From Saprospiraceae bacterium (GTDB lineage: Bacteria > Bacteroidota > Bacteroidia > Chitinophagales > Saprospiraceae): a DNA stretch of 64,000 nt. Location: assembly GCA_027488935.1 (NCBI GenBank), contig JAIYAP010000031.1:83239-147238 (forward strand). Direction: 5' to 3'. The position numbers and the translations under genes are program-made. Below, piece after piece: positions 1-10,420 of the stretch (position 1 is the stretch's first letter; the number at the start of each line of letters is the position of its first letter). The notes beneath the pieces are model-generated. The model was not told the origin of the DNA and did not search any database. It worked only from the letters and a program-made list of their open reading frames with translations.

Positions 1-8
1 TAAACATC

Positions 9-3000
9 ATGAAAAAAATTCTGAACGTTTTCTCAATCTTCTTTTTTTGCTTTTTTCACTATGCCATTTTAAGTGCCCAATGGGTACAAACAAACGGCCC
101 TGCCGGAGCAAACATTAAGGCCTTAGCTACCAGCGGAGCAAATGTTTTTGCCGCAACAGATGGGGCAGGTATCTTTATTTCCACCAATAATGGAAACTCC
201 TGGACTACCGTGAACAATGGCTTAACCAATAAATCTGTAAACACTTTGGCGGTTATTGGAACCAACATTTTCGCGGGTACCAGCGACGGCGTTTTCCTTT
301 CCACCAACAATGGCAGTTCTTGGTTGCTGGTAAATAATGGAATGTCGGGCTATTCGGTATATAAACTCGCGGTAATAGGCACGACTATTTTTGCGGGAAC
401 GGATGATGGCGTTTTTAGATCCACAAATAATGGAGGTTCTTGGACCGAGGTATCGAACGGATTATCTGCTAGTTTTCTCCTCGAAATATCCTCATTAGCA
501 GTGAGTGGTACAACTATTTTTGCTTCTACGGATGAAGGCGTTTTTAGGTCCACGAATAATGGAAGTTCTTGGACCGATGTATCGAACGGTATTCCTGGCG
601 ATCCTTTTGATGGTTATTCAAGTAATATCTCAGCCTTCGGAAGCAATGTTTATGTATCAGGTAGCGCTGGTGTCGTCCGATCTACCAACAATGGGAGTTC
701 CTGGATAAATGTCACCAACGCATTAGCAAATGCAAATTTTCTAACTTTTGCGGTAAATGGCGCTAATAATTTTGCCGGATCGGATATCGGCATGTTTCTT
801 TCTACGAATTCTGGCAGCACTTGGAATGCGGTTAATAACGGATTATCAAATACCAACGTTACGGCCCTGGTAATTATAGGAACAACGATTATTGCTGGAA
901 CAAGTACTGGAATTTATATCTCTACAAACAACGGGACTGCCTGGATAAGATCCAATAACGGAATAGTAGGTACCGATGTAATAGCATTGGTCGTTATTGG
1001 AGCAAACATGTTTGCAGGCACAAGCGATGGTATCTTTTTATCCACTAACAACGGAAACACCTGGACCTCGGTGAACAGTGGATTAACCAATACGGATATA
1101 CGATCATTGGTTGTGAATGGCACTACGCTTTTTGCAGGAACCCCTAATGGTATTTTCCGATCTACCAACAATGGCAGTGCTTGGACCGCTGTGAATAGTG
1201 GATTAACAGACACCTATATTACAGCATTAGCAGTTAAAGGAACTTTTATTTTTGCTGTTACAGATGATGGATTTTTCCGATCCTCTAACAATGGAAATTC
1301 ATGGTCCAGTGCAAACAGTGGTTTAGCAGGAGCTTTTATTCAAAGTCTGGTGGTAAACGGTTCATCTGTTTTTGCCGGAACAAGTGACGGTGTATTTCGA
1401 TCAACGAATAATGGAAGTTCCTGGACTGCCGTAAATAATGGTTTAACAGATACTTATATTTCAGAATTAGCAGTAAGTGGCACAAGAATATATGCAATTT
1501 CACCATTTGATGGGTTGTTCATTTCTTTTGATGATGGAGATTCTTGGTCGCCGGTTAACAACGAGTTATCCAATGTCTATGAATTATCATTTACATCCAA
1601 CGGCACAAATATTTTCGCAGGAACTGACGGTGGTGTATTACTCTCTCAAGATAATGGCGATACCTGGACATTGAAGAATACCGGGCTATTAAATGAGTAT
1701 GTGTATTCTATGGCCATAATTGGTACAAATATTTTTGTCGGAACTGCCGGCGGTGGCGTGTATAAACGATCCATTTGTGAAATGACGCTTGGCCAAGCGG
1801 CCATTACAGTCAACGGTACGACAAATATTTGCCAGGGCGGAAGCGTTCCTCTGACTTCGAGTCCTGCAAATTCATATTTATGGAGCAACGGTGCAACTAC
1901 ACAAAATATCAACGCAACAACAGCCGGGAATTATACGGTAACCATCTCTGACGGAGCGGGCTGTTCTTCGATTTCGTCTCCAATTAGTGTATCTGTTAAC
2001 CCATTGCCTACCGTGACGGCTAATACATCTGCAAGCACTGTTTGCGCTGGGACCAGCATAACTTTGACGGGATCTGGGAATGCAAATAACTACGCATGGT
2101 CGGGCGGTGTAACCAATGGATCTGCATTTATTCCTTCAGGAACAAGCACTTACACCGTTACAGGGACAAATTCCAGCACAAATTGCCAAAACACTGCAAC
2201 TGTTACTGTCAGCGTAAATCCTTTACCGACCGTGGCGGCGAATGCTTCTGCAAACGCCGTTTGCACCGGGACCAGCATAACCTTAACAGGATCTGGGAAT
2301 GCAAATAACTACACATGGTCGGGTGGCGTAACCAACGGGACTGCTTTTGTACCTTCTGCCACAAATACCTACACGGTTACAGGTACCAACACCAGCACGA
2401 ATTGTCAAAATACAGCAACCGCAACAATTACGGTAAATCCTTTACCAACCGTAACGGCGAATGCTTCTGCAAGCACAGTGTGCGCTGGGACCAGCATAAC
2501 CTTGACGGGATCTGGTAACGCCACTAACTACGCATGGTCGGGTGGCGTAACCAATGGAACGGCTTTTGTACCTTCTACCACAAGCACCTATACCGTTACA
2601 GGTACCAACACCAGCACGAATTGCCAAAATACAGCAACCACAACAATTACGGTAAATCCTTTACCAACCGTGACGGCGAATGCTTCTGCAAGCACTGTGT
2701 GCGCTGGGACCAGCATAACCTTAACAGGATCTGGAAACGCCGATAACTACACTTGGACAGGTGGCGTAACCAATGGGACTGCTTTTGCACCTTCTACCAC
2801 AAATACCTACACCGTTACAGGTACCAACACCAGTACAAATTGCCAAAATACGGCCACCGCAACAGTTACAGTAAATCCTTTACCAACCGTGACGGCGAAT
2901 GCTTCTGCAAGCACTGTGTGCGCTGGCACCAGTGTAAGTTTAACGGGATCTGGAAATGCCAACAACTACACTTGGTCAGGCGGCGTAATCAATGGAACGG

Positions 3001-4235
3001 CTTTTGTACCTTCTGGAACAACTACCTACACCGTTACTGGTACCAACACCAGCACGAATTGCCAAAATACAGCAACCGCAACAATTACGGTAAATCCTTT
3101 ACCAACCGTGACGGCGAATGCTTCTGCAAGCACTGTTTGCGCTGGGACCAGTGTAAGTTTAACAGGATCTGGAAACGCCGATAACTACACTTGGACGGGT
3201 GGCGTAACCAATGGGACTTCTTTTATTCCTTCTACCACAAGTACCTACACTGTTACAGGTACCAACACCAGTTCGAATTGTCAAAATACGGCAACTGCTA
3301 CGGTAATCGTCAATCCATTACCGACCGTTTTTGCGAGCGCTTCACTACTCACCGTTTGCGCTGGCTCAAATGTAACCTTAACCGGAAGCGGCAATGGGAA
3401 TACTTATACTTGGTCGGATGGTGTGGTGAACGGCGTGCCTTTTGTGCCATTGGGAACATCAACTTATACGCTAACAGGTACAAACACCGCCACCGGCTGC
3501 CAAAACACCGCCGCTACGACCATTACCGTGAATCCGTTGCCTACCGTTGTGGCCAATGCATCCACCAATAACATTTGCGCAGGTTCAAATGTAACCTTAA
3601 CCGGTAGCGGCAATGCGACTACTTACGCCTGGTCGGATGGTGTGATGAACGGCGTACCTTTTGTGCCATCGGGAACAACAACTTATATCTTAACCGGAAC
3701 CAATACCGCTACCAGTTGCCAAAACACTGCCACCGCCACCATAACGGTGAATACAGTAGATAATTCTGTATCGCAAACAGACAATACCTTAACGGCAAAT
3801 GCAACAGATGCTACTTATCAATGGATAAATTGCAACAACGGGTTTACGGCCATACCAGGAGCAACCAATAAAAACTTCACCGCTGCGACCAATGGAAGTT
3901 ATGCTGTACTTGTAACTCAGAACAATTGTACCGACACGTCGGCCTGTTACGCCGTAATAATTTCCGGAACGGATGATTACGCCTCAAATAAATCCCAAAT
4001 TGCCATTTTCCCGAATCCCTTCAGCGCGCAAACTATTTTGCAGCGCGACGATGCCTTTAACAACGCGTCCCTGATAATCTGCAATCTGGAGGGAAAAATC
4101 GTAAAAAGGCTAGAGGATATTTCAGGAAATACCATTGTTTTTCAACGTGAAAACCTTCCAAGCGGCGTTTATTTTCTCCGTTTGACTGAAAATAACAAGG
4201 TTTTATCGGTGCATAAATTAGTCATTGTTGACTAA
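9..4235 (+). CDS. Secreted Asp-box propeller / Ig-like repeat protein with T9SS sorting domain
   Basis: A 1408-residue exported surface or secreted protein. It begins with a signal peptide (about residues 1-23, cleaved near LSAQ). Residues 30-590 hold 13 repeats of roughly 40 residues, each with an Asp-box-like STNNGxxW turn and an xFAGTxxGVF strand, as in BNR/sortilin-type beta-propellers. Residues 664-1247 are eight near-identical 73-residue Ig/PKD-like modules beginning NPLPTV and containing CAGTSITLTGSGN. The last 80 or so residues (IAIFPNPF...GVYFLRLTENN) form a type A T9SS C-terminal sorting domain, so the product should cross the outer membrane and be released or anchored. The ligand is unknown; adhesion or glycan binding is an inference from the fold. 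The start follows a stop at bases 1-3 and gives an intact signal peptide. A stem-loop terminator follows. Confidence 0.9.
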   Translation: MKKILNVFSIFFFCFFHYAILSAQWVQTNGPAGANIKALATSGANVFAATDGAGIFISTNNGNSWTTVNNGLTNKSVNTLAVIGTNIFAGTSDGVFLSTNNGSSWLLVNNGMSGYSVYKLAVIGTTIFAGTDDGVFRSTNNGGSWTEVSNGLSASFLLEISSLAVSGTTIFASTDEGVFRSTNNGSSWTDVSNGIPGDPFDGYSSNISAFGSNVYVSGSAGVVRSTNNGSSWINVTNALANANFLTFAVNGANNFAGSDIGMFLSTNSGSTWNAVNNGLSNTNVTALVIIGTTIIAGTSTGIYISTNNGTAWIRSNNGIVGTDVIALVVIGANMFAGTSDGIFLSTNNGNTWTSVNSGLTNTDIRSLVVNGTTLFAGTPNGIFRSTNNGSAWTAVNSGLTDTYITALAVKGTFIFAVTDDGFFRSSNNGNSWSSANSGLAGAFIQSLVVNGSSVFAGTSDGVFRSTNNGSSWTAVNNGLTDTYISELAVSGTRIYAISPFDGLFISFDDGDSWSPVNNELSNVYELSFTSNGTNIFAGTDGGVLLSQDNGDTWTLKNTGLLNEYVYSMAIIGTNIFVGTAGGGVYKRSICEMTLGQAAITVNGTTNICQGGSVPLTSSPANSYLWSNGATTQNINATTAGNYTVTISDGAGCSSISSPISVSVNPLPTVTANTSASTVCAGTSITLTGSGNANNYAWSGGVTNGSAFIPSGTSTYTVTGTNSSTNCQNTATVTVSVNPLPTVAANASANAVCTGTSITLTGSGNANNYTWSGGVTNGTAFVPSATNTYTVTGTNTSTNCQNTATATITVNPLPTVTANASASTVCAGTSITLTGSGNATNYAWSGGVTNGTAFVPSTTSTYTVTGTNTSTNCQNTATTTITVNPLPTVTANASASTVCAGTSITLTGSGNADNYTWTGGVTNGTAFAPSTTNTYTVTGTNTSTNCQNTATATVTVNPLPTVTANASASTVCAGTSVSLTGSGNANNYTWSGGVINGTAFVPSGTTTYTVTGTNTSTNCQNTATATITVNPLPTVTANASASTVCAGTSVSLTGSGNADNYTWTGGVTNGTSFIPSTTSTYTVTGTNTSSNCQNTATATVIVNPLPTVFASASLLTVCAGSNVTLTGSGNGNTYTWSDGVVNGVPFVPLGTSTYTLTGTNTATGCQNTAATTITVNPLPTVVANASTNNICAGSNVTLTGSGNATTYAWSDGVMNGVPFVPSGTTTYILTGTNTATSCQNTATATITVNTVDNSVSQTDNTLTANATDATYQWINCNNGFTAIPGATNKNFTAATNGSYAVLVTQNNCTDTSACYAVIISGTDDYASNKSQIAIFPNPFSAQTILQRDDAFNNASLIICNLEGKIVKRLEDISGNTIVFQRENLPSGVYFLRLTENNKVLSVHKLVIVD
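1998..3749 (+). repeat. Eight in-frame tandem repeats of 219 bp
   Basis: Units start at 1998, 2217, 2436, 2655, 2874, 3093, 3312 and 3531, exactly 219 bp (73 codons) apart, each opening with codons for NPLPTV. The central units are nearly identical in DNA as well as in protein, while the last two have diverged. Such near-identical arrays can gain or lose units by recombination, so copy number may vary between strains. Confidence 0.95.
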
Positions 4236-4295
4236 CTCCACCATTGGGAGTACCAACTTGGCAAACGGCACCTTTAACAATCCAATAAGCACACA

Positions 4296-4333
4296 AAAAC
4301 AACCGATTGATGTAAGATTCGATCGGTTGTTTT
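4296..4333 (+). terminator. Intrinsic terminator after the propeller gene
   Basis: A perfect 12-bp stem (AAAACAACCGAT at 4296-4307 with ATCGGTTGTTTT at 4322-4333) and a 14-nt loop, with the T-run in the 3' arm. It lies 60 bp after the stop codon and before the next + strand gene. Confidence 0.75.
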
Positions 4334-4427
4334 AATCTTTAAAAACGCTACTTTCCCCATTCATTTCCTACCCATTATTAACTATATTCAAACACCCTAC
4401 CCTATTTTTACAAAAAATCTAACCCAC

Positions 4428-7415
4428 ATGATCAAGCACCTGTTTATACTACTCCTAAGCGCCTTTCCGACGCTGGCCTTTTCCCAAACTGAAAACGCCG
4501 AACTTTTATACCAGCAAGCCAGCGACCTTTTTACCCAAAAGCAATATGAAAAATCCCTCGCCTCCGCTTTAAGTGCCGACAGTATTTTTCAAGCGGCAGG
4601 CACGGCCGAACCAGCATTGCGCACAAAAGTCCTGATCGCTAAAAACTATGCTTCCTTGCGGAACAATGCCAAGGTTATCACTTTCGCGGAGGCCGCCTTG
4701 GCGTTACTGGATCCCGCAGGCATGCGCGACTCGCTGATTGAAGCCGACCTCAAAAACATTTATGCGGGCAGCTTGATGGAGTTAAGGCGGTTTACCGAAT
4801 GTGAAGCAAATTACCGCAGCGCAATTGCCATCAAAAAAAAGATCCTGGGAAATGACACCCCCGAAATCGGCATTCAGATTTCGAACCTCGCCAATCTGTA
4901 TTTTAAAAAGGGCGAGTTAAGCAAGGCTTTGCAATATGGCAAAGAAGGCATCGCCATTCGGGAGGCCGGCATTTCGCCCAATCCTAAATTGGTAACGGCC
5001 TATATTAACCTCGGCATCATACACAAACAACTAGGATTGTATCCATATGCATTAAGCTATTACAACAAAGCCGAACAAATTATAAGTAGCGAACCAGAAA
5101 AATACCAGGAAAAGGCCGGGCCTTTGTACCAAAGTCTGGCCAATTTGTACCACGACTTAGGGGATTATGAAAAATCCAAACAATTTGCGGCATTGGCTAT
5201 TTTGAATTTTAGTAATCGGTTCGGCCCCAATTGTATTCAAAACGCCGATGTGTATTACAACCTCGCCTTGGTGGCCAGCGACTTAAAAGACCGCACCGTC
5301 CAAATTGAAAATATTAAAAAGGCACTCGCAATTTTACAGGTGGCAGAAGACGCTGATATTTATAAAGTTGCCGATTGCTACGAACAAATCTGCGTAAGCT
5401 ATCTCAATATCAACCCCGACTCCGCTATCTATTATGCACAATTAAGTAGCAACATACTGGATACATTGGGCGTGACCGATGGTCTTGATCGGGCAAGCAA
5501 CATTTCCTACTACGCCCTGGCTTATGCGCAAAAAGGCGAATTCAATACCGCTGATTCGATTATGCGCATTTCGGTTTCCCAAGTGGCGGCCATTTATGGA
5601 AAAAGACATATCCTGACCGCCAATTATTTAACCAACCATGCAAATATCACCTTTAAGTCGGGCAGATATGCGGATGCGCTAAAATTATACGATGCATCGC
5701 TCGCCGCATATGGTTATACCTGGGGTTGTAATTTGGACACGGTGGTACACGCCAACGAGCTCCTTGAAAACCTGATCCATCGGAACCGAACCTTGATACT
5801 GCTCTTCAACGAACAACCAACCCGGGCGCGCAAGACAGAAATTGATGCACGGTGGTCGGAATTACTAAGACTGTTGGACTTTCTACGCCGGCGTCACCAG
5901 GGGAATGAAACCAAATTGCTTTTTGCCTACCAGTTTCGGGAGGCAGCCGAATTGGCCATCCAGTGGTACACGCAGGCACCGCATGAAAACCTCAACATGG
6001 CTTGGCAGTTTGCCGAAAAGACACGGGGCTTGGTCTTGCTCGAAGCATTCCGCAATGCCAATGCCTGGAATATACCTGCGGCAGGCGATAGTTTGCATTT
6101 GCTTGCTGATGCCTTGTTTGCAGAAAAAAAGAAATGGTATGATTTATATTCCAGTACGGAGGATGTAAAAGAGCGGGCTAATTATTTGAACAAACTCATT
6201 GCCACGCAAGAACAACAGGAAGCGTGGTTACAAGCCCTGGAAAAAAGCGATGCAACGTTTTATAAGGCCAAATATGACAATCGGATTAGTCAAATGGCCG
6301 AAACACGCAAGATGTTGACCCCTAAACAATCGTTGCTTGAATATTTCGTAGGGGATAGCATGATCTTTTTGTTTGTCGTGCGCACCGATACGATTTTTGT
6401 GAAAGCGGTGCCAAAAGATTTTCCGCTGGATACGTGGATTGATGAATTCCGACAGGGTTTGTACGGTTATTATACCGCCGAAAAGTCAAAACGTACAAGC
6501 AGCCTGCATGAAAAAAGCCTGCATACCTATCTGGAATTTGCGCCAAAACTCTATGAAAAACTGATTGCGCCGGTTCGGGAATTTTTACTAGAGCAGGTCG
6601 TGGTGGTACCAGACGGTGTACTCGGATATCTACCCTTTGATGCCTTGTTAACTGCGGCGCCCAAGGATATTAATAATTTCAAATCCTATCCGTATCTTTT
6701 AACGCGCTACCAAATCAGTTATGCCTATTCGGCAACTTTGTTATCGGATATGCGCCGAAAACAACATCAGGTTCCACCGGAACGCCTGCTGTTGACCTTT
6801 GCGCCCTTTAACAACAACGATACGTTCATGTTGGAGCCAAAAGTCGAGCAGCTGCAACGAGTAAATCCGACGCAAGCGAATAAAAGCAATTTAAGACACG
6901 GTGACCTTGTATCCGGTGCTTATGCGCAGATTACGCGTTTTATAGAAATAGCCGCTCAATATCAAATTCTGCTGATCAAGGCGCATGGCATTGCAGATAA
7001 CAGGGCGGGTGATTATTCTTACCTGATTTTTGCTAAAAACAGTACCCAAGGTAGTAGCGACCGTTTTTATGCGAAAGATATTTACCAACTTAGAATCAAT
7101 GCAGACCTGGTCATGCTTTTATCGTGTGAAACAGCCGTAGGGCAACTTCAACGCGGAGAAGGGATCATCAGCCTTGCACGCGCATTTGCTTATGCAGGCG
7201 CAAAAAGCACGGTGACGACTCTTTGGAAAGTGGCCGACGAACATACCAATACGTTAACACAACTATTTTACGGCCTTTTAATGCAAGGCAAAACAAAAGA
7301 TGAAGCCTTGCGGGTGGCCCGATTAAATTACCTGAAACAATCGGATGTTGGCGCCTGCCATCCTTTTTTCTGGGCGGCATTTGTACCGATGGGAGACATG
7401 GGGGCCTTGGAATAA
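4428..7415 (+). CDS. TPR-repeat protein with C-terminal CHAT (caspase-like) domain
   Basis: A 995-residue protein with a signal peptide (about 1-20, ending AFSQ), about ten TPR-like helical pairs (residues 25-450), a helical linker and a C-terminal CHAT domain (about 680-990). The His-Cys dyad of the caspase/separase clan appears to be His853 (IKAHGIADN) and Cys900 (LSCETAVG), followed by the usual GEGIISLARAFAYAGA and TTLWKV segments. CHAT proteins are cysteine peptidases or peptidase-like scaffolds; the TPRs probably bind a partner. Because of the signal peptide it should act in the periplasm or at the surface rather than as a cytosolic death effector. Neighbours are a secreted subtilisin and, past it, a sigma/anti-sigma pair, a common arrangement in Saprospiraceae. 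The substrate is unknown. Confidence 0.88.
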   Translation: MIKHLFILLLSAFPTLAFSQTENAELLYQQASDLFTQKQYEKSLASALSADSIFQAAGTAEPALRTKVLIAKNYASLRNNAKVITFAEAALALLDPAGMRDSLIEADLKNIYAGSLMELRRFTECEANYRSAIAIKKKILGNDTPEIGIQISNLANLYFKKGELSKALQYGKEGIAIREAGISPNPKLVTAYINLGIIHKQLGLYPYALSYYNKAEQIISSEPEKYQEKAGPLYQSLANLYHDLGDYEKSKQFAALAILNFSNRFGPNCIQNADVYYNLALVASDLKDRTVQIENIKKALAILQVAEDADIYKVADCYEQICVSYLNINPDSAIYYAQLSSNILDTLGVTDGLDRASNISYYALAYAQKGEFNTADSIMRISVSQVAAIYGKRHILTANYLTNHANITFKSGRYADALKLYDASLAAYGYTWGCNLDTVVHANELLENLIHRNRTLILLFNEQPTRARKTEIDARWSELLRLLDFLRRRHQGNETKLLFAYQFREAAELAIQWYTQAPHENLNMAWQFAEKTRGLVLLEAFRNANAWNIPAAGDSLHLLADALFAEKKKWYDLYSSTEDVKERANYLNKLIATQEQQEAWLQALEKSDATFYKAKYDNRISQMAETRKMLTPKQSLLEYFVGDSMIFLFVVRTDTIFVKAVPKDFPLDTWIDEFRQGLYGYYTAEKSKRTSSLHEKSLHTYLEFAPKLYEKLIAPVREFLLEQVVVVPDGVLGYLPFDALLTAAPKDINNFKSYPYLLTRYQISYAYSATLLSDMRRKQHQVPPERLLLTFAPFNNNDTFMLEPKVEQLQRVNPTQANKSNLRHGDLVSGAYAQITRFIEIAAQYQILLIKAHGIADNRAGDYSYLIFAKNSTQGSSDRFYAKDIYQLRINADLVMLLSCETAVGQLQRGEGIISLARAFAYAGAKSTVTTLWKVADEHTNTLTQLFYGLLMQGKTKDEALRVARLNYLKQSDVGACHPFFWAAFVPMGDMGALE

Positions 7416-7537
7416 AAATCTAAAAATATTGAAACCCAACCTTACCATCTGATACACGGTGGCAAATAATAGTAGAAACAGGAATGACACCCATTCCGAT
7501 TTCAGCGGATAACCATTTTCAACAATCCAACTATTAA

Positions 7538-10336
7538 ATGAACCACACCATGTTTACGCATTTTGCTCGCTTTACCTGCTTGGGGCTGATTTTCAGCCTG
7601 CTATTCAGTGTAAACCTCTCTGCCCAATCGCGCAATTACGTTGCGAAAGGCCCGGAAGGGACACAAACTTTTCAATTGGATTTGACACGGATCCTCGTTT
7701 CTTTTAAAACGGGAATAACGGAATCAAAACGCACGGCGATGGTCCGGAAATTCCCTGATCTTGCCGCTTACAATGCCCAATTGGATGTTCCTCAAGTGCA
7801 GGCAACAACCCTTGAAGTAAAACCAGGCGTTTCTGCGGCCCAAGTGGAAAACCTGCTTAAAGCATTAAATAAATGCCCGGAGTTAAGCTACGCCGCGCCA
7901 TTTTTACTGTTTGGGAAAGATGCGCATCAGGGCATTTTGAATCAAATCAATGTCGGCTTAAACGGTCAGGAAGACTTAAATTGGCTTAAAAGCACTTGCA
8001 GGAAATTAGACCTCCTTCAACCCGTACCCAATGAATTTGATCCACTTGTTTTTCACATAACCGTACCTGATAACCGGATGGGAAAAGCATTTGATGTAGC
8101 CAATCAGTTGTACGAAACAGGCATCCCTGCGTTTGCAGAAGTCAATTTTTTAAGAATGATTACCCCTTACACCAACGACCCCATCAATATTGCACAGTGG
8201 GCACAGGAAAACAGCGGTAAGTATTGGGACGGATATAATTGGATCAATGTAGGCTTGGTCGATGCAGATATGGACGTGCAGGGAGCCTGGCAAATAACAA
8301 CCGGCTCCTCGAGCATAAAAGTGGCTGTTATTGACGACGGCGTTGACATTGATCACCCGGATTTGATTGGCAATATGCTGCCGGGTTTCGATGCGACCGG
8401 ATTTGGCAGTGCCGGAAACGCCTCTGGAAACGATGAACACGGAACCGCATGTGCCGGCATTATAGCAGCAAAAGGCAATAACGGGATCGGCCTTGCCGGG
8501 AATGCGTACAATTGCAAAATTGTTCCCGTTCGGATCGCATATAAAGCCACTGGGCAATCACAATGGACTTTTTTTGACACCTGGGCAGCCAACGGGATAA
8601 ATTGGGCCTGGCAAACAGGCGCAGCCGACGTATTGAGCAACTCCTGGGGAGTCGGCTCCTCCTCTTCTACCATTAATTCCGCAATTTTAAACGCTGTAAC
8701 AAATGGCCGAAACGGCAAAGGCGCTCCGGTGCTTTTCGCAACCGGAAATGACAATGTCAGTGGCGTCAGCAACCCAGCCAGCAATACGAATGTGATTGCT
8801 GTAGGTGCTACCAGTATGTGCGACAAACGCAAAAGTTTTACGTCTTGTGATGGTGAAAACTGGTGGGGATCGAATTATGGAACGGGCCTCGACATCGTTG
8901 CGCCGGGTGTAAAAATTGCCACGACCGACGTTGCCGGTGCAGCAGGATCTAATTCAGGAGACTATAATTATACCTTCAATGGAACCTCCTCTGCAACCCC
9001 GAATGCAGCCGGTGTGGTGGCTTTGATTTTGTCGGTAAACAGCAATTTGACGGCTGCGCAGGCCCGTGCCATCCTTGAAAGCACTTGCCAAAAAGTAGGC
9101 GGTTATAGTTATTCCACCAACAGCAGCCAACCCAACGGTACCTGGAACAATGAAATGGGTTACGGCCGTGTGAACGCACAAGCCGCCTGTGTTGCGGCGC
9201 AAAACGCAAATACCTGCAATGCTCCTTCTACCAGCCAACTATCCGCAACCAACATAACTGGAACTGCGGCACGCCTCAATTGTTCCGTCTCCGGTATGTC
9301 GGCATACGATTTCCGCTACCGCAAAGTAGGCGTCACCAGCTGGACAGATTTGCCCGGTGGCACCAACAACTACATCGACATTACAGGTCTCCTCGCCAAT
9401 ACCCAATACGAATTCTCCGCAGCAGTAAAATGCAACTCCAATACCTGGAGCATCTGGTCGGCTAATAAACCCTTTACCACCCAAGTTGCTACCCCTATTA
9501 ATGACAATGTGTGCAGTCCAACCCCAATTACTGCCGGAAGCAGCTGTGCCTATACCAGTGGAAACACTACGGGCGCAACTGCAAGTTCGAGCGGTACCAC
9601 TTGTGGCGCCACGGCACCGAAGGATATATGGTTCAAGTGTTCTATTCCAAGTAGCGGAAAAGTCACCTTCCGCACTTCAGCAGGTACACTGACCGATGCG
9701 GTGATGGCCGTTTACTGGGGGAGCAGTTGCAGTAGCTTAACCTACATTACCTGTGAAGACAACAACAGCAATGGAAACGGTTCTTCCATGCCCGTAATTG
9801 CTATTTCAGGCCAGGCAGGTACCCAACTTTGGGTTCGGATATGGGGCAAAGATAATGCATCGGGAACATTGGGTATTTGTGCGCTCAATTATAGCACGGC
9901 AAACTTTGGTCCAGGCGGTGATGAGGGCACATTCACGGAATTCGTGTCCATCCCTACGGTACAAGATCGGGCTCAATCGACCATCGAACAATTTGATGTT
10001 GAAGCTGGATCAAGCGCAACCGTTGTTGCGTCCGAGCGTGAAAACCTCGATCGTTTCGATGGGCTTGAAAATGCAGGCATCGCTCAAATTGGCCTGATTT
10101 CCCCAAACCCCGCTACCGATCAGGCATTCATCCCTTACACCTTGGTAGCAAAAAGTAAAGTACAAATTGTGACCTCGGATCTGCTCGGTCGCGTGCTTCA
10201 GGCGCAAGCATTGGAACAAGAAGCAGGCGTTTTCCAGGCTGACATAAATTTGGATGGTTTACCTACTGGCATGTACCTGGTGCGCATGTGCGCCGGTGAT
10301 CAGGTGAGGGTGCAGCAATTACAGGTAATTCGGTAG
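7538..10336 (+). CDS. Secreted subtilisin-like (S8) serine protease with FN3 and T9SS domains
   Basis: A 932-residue exported endopeptidase. The signal peptide covers about residues 1-30 (Met5 is an alternative start), followed by a pro-region to about 220. The S8 catalytic domain carries Asp266 (AVIDDGVDIDHPDL), His301 (NDEHGTACAG) and Ser484 (NGTSSATPNAAG). A fibronectin type III domain (about 565-655) and a beta-sandwich domain with paired cysteines (about 660-790) follow. The C-terminal 80 residues (ISPNPATDQAFIPY...GMYLVRM) are a T9SS sorting domain. It probably degrades extracellular protein for nutrition or processes surface proteins. It converges on the anti-sigma-like gene across a shared terminator. 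Confidence 0.93.
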   Translation: MNHTMFTHFARFTCLGLIFSLLFSVNLSAQSRNYVAKGPEGTQTFQLDLTRILVSFKTGITESKRTAMVRKFPDLAAYNAQLDVPQVQATTLEVKPGVSAAQVENLLKALNKCPELSYAAPFLLFGKDAHQGILNQINVGLNGQEDLNWLKSTCRKLDLLQPVPNEFDPLVFHITVPDNRMGKAFDVANQLYETGIPAFAEVNFLRMITPYTNDPINIAQWAQENSGKYWDGYNWINVGLVDADMDVQGAWQITTGSSSIKVAVIDDGVDIDHPDLIGNMLPGFDATGFGSAGNASGNDEHGTACAGIIAAKGNNGIGLAGNAYNCKIVPVRIAYKATGQSQWTFFDTWAANGINWAWQTGAADVLSNSWGVGSSSSTINSAILNAVTNGRNGKGAPVLFATGNDNVSGVSNPASNTNVIAVGATSMCDKRKSFTSCDGENWWGSNYGTGLDIVAPGVKIATTDVAGAAGSNSGDYNYTFNGTSSATPNAAGVVALILSVNSNLTAAQARAILESTCQKVGGYSYSTNSSQPNGTWNNEMGYGRVNAQAACVAAQNANTCNAPSTSQLSATNITGTAARLNCSVSGMSAYDFRYRKVGVTSWTDLPGGTNNYIDITGLLANTQYEFSAAVKCNSNTWSIWSANKPFTTQVATPINDNVCSPTPITAGSSCAYTSGNTTGATASSSGTTCGATAPKDIWFKCSIPSSGKVTFRTSAGTLTDAVMAVYWGSSCSSLTYITCEDNNSNGNGSSMPVIAISGQAGTQLWVRIWGKDNASGTLGICALNYSTANFGPGGDEGTFTEFVSIPTVQDRAQSTIEQFDVEAGSSATVVASERENLDRFDGLENAGIAQIGLISPNPATDQAFIPYTLVAKSKVQIVTSDLLGRVLQAQALEQEAGVFQADINLDGLPTGMYLVRMCAGDQVRVQQLQVIR

Positions 10337-10343
10337 ATTCCGT

Positions 10344-10390
10344 AATTCTATTGGCGGGGCGACTTTTTCAGTCACCCCGCCAATAGAATT
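10344..10390. terminator. Bidirectional terminator between convergent genes
   Basis: A 20-bp inverted repeat with one mismatch (10344-10363 and 10371-10390; core TATTGGCGGGG) and a 7-nt loop. It lies between the subtilisin stop and the end of the opposing gene. The arms begin and end with AATT, giving short A/T tracts on both sides. Confidence 0.8.
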
Positions 10391-10420
10391 TACACACTGC
10401 CACAAATCCTTGATAAACAC

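Noticed and set aside
4236..4427. tRNA or small RNA in short gaps
   Set aside because: No cloverleaf or tRNA-like TTCGANNC context was seen here or in the other short intergenic gaps.
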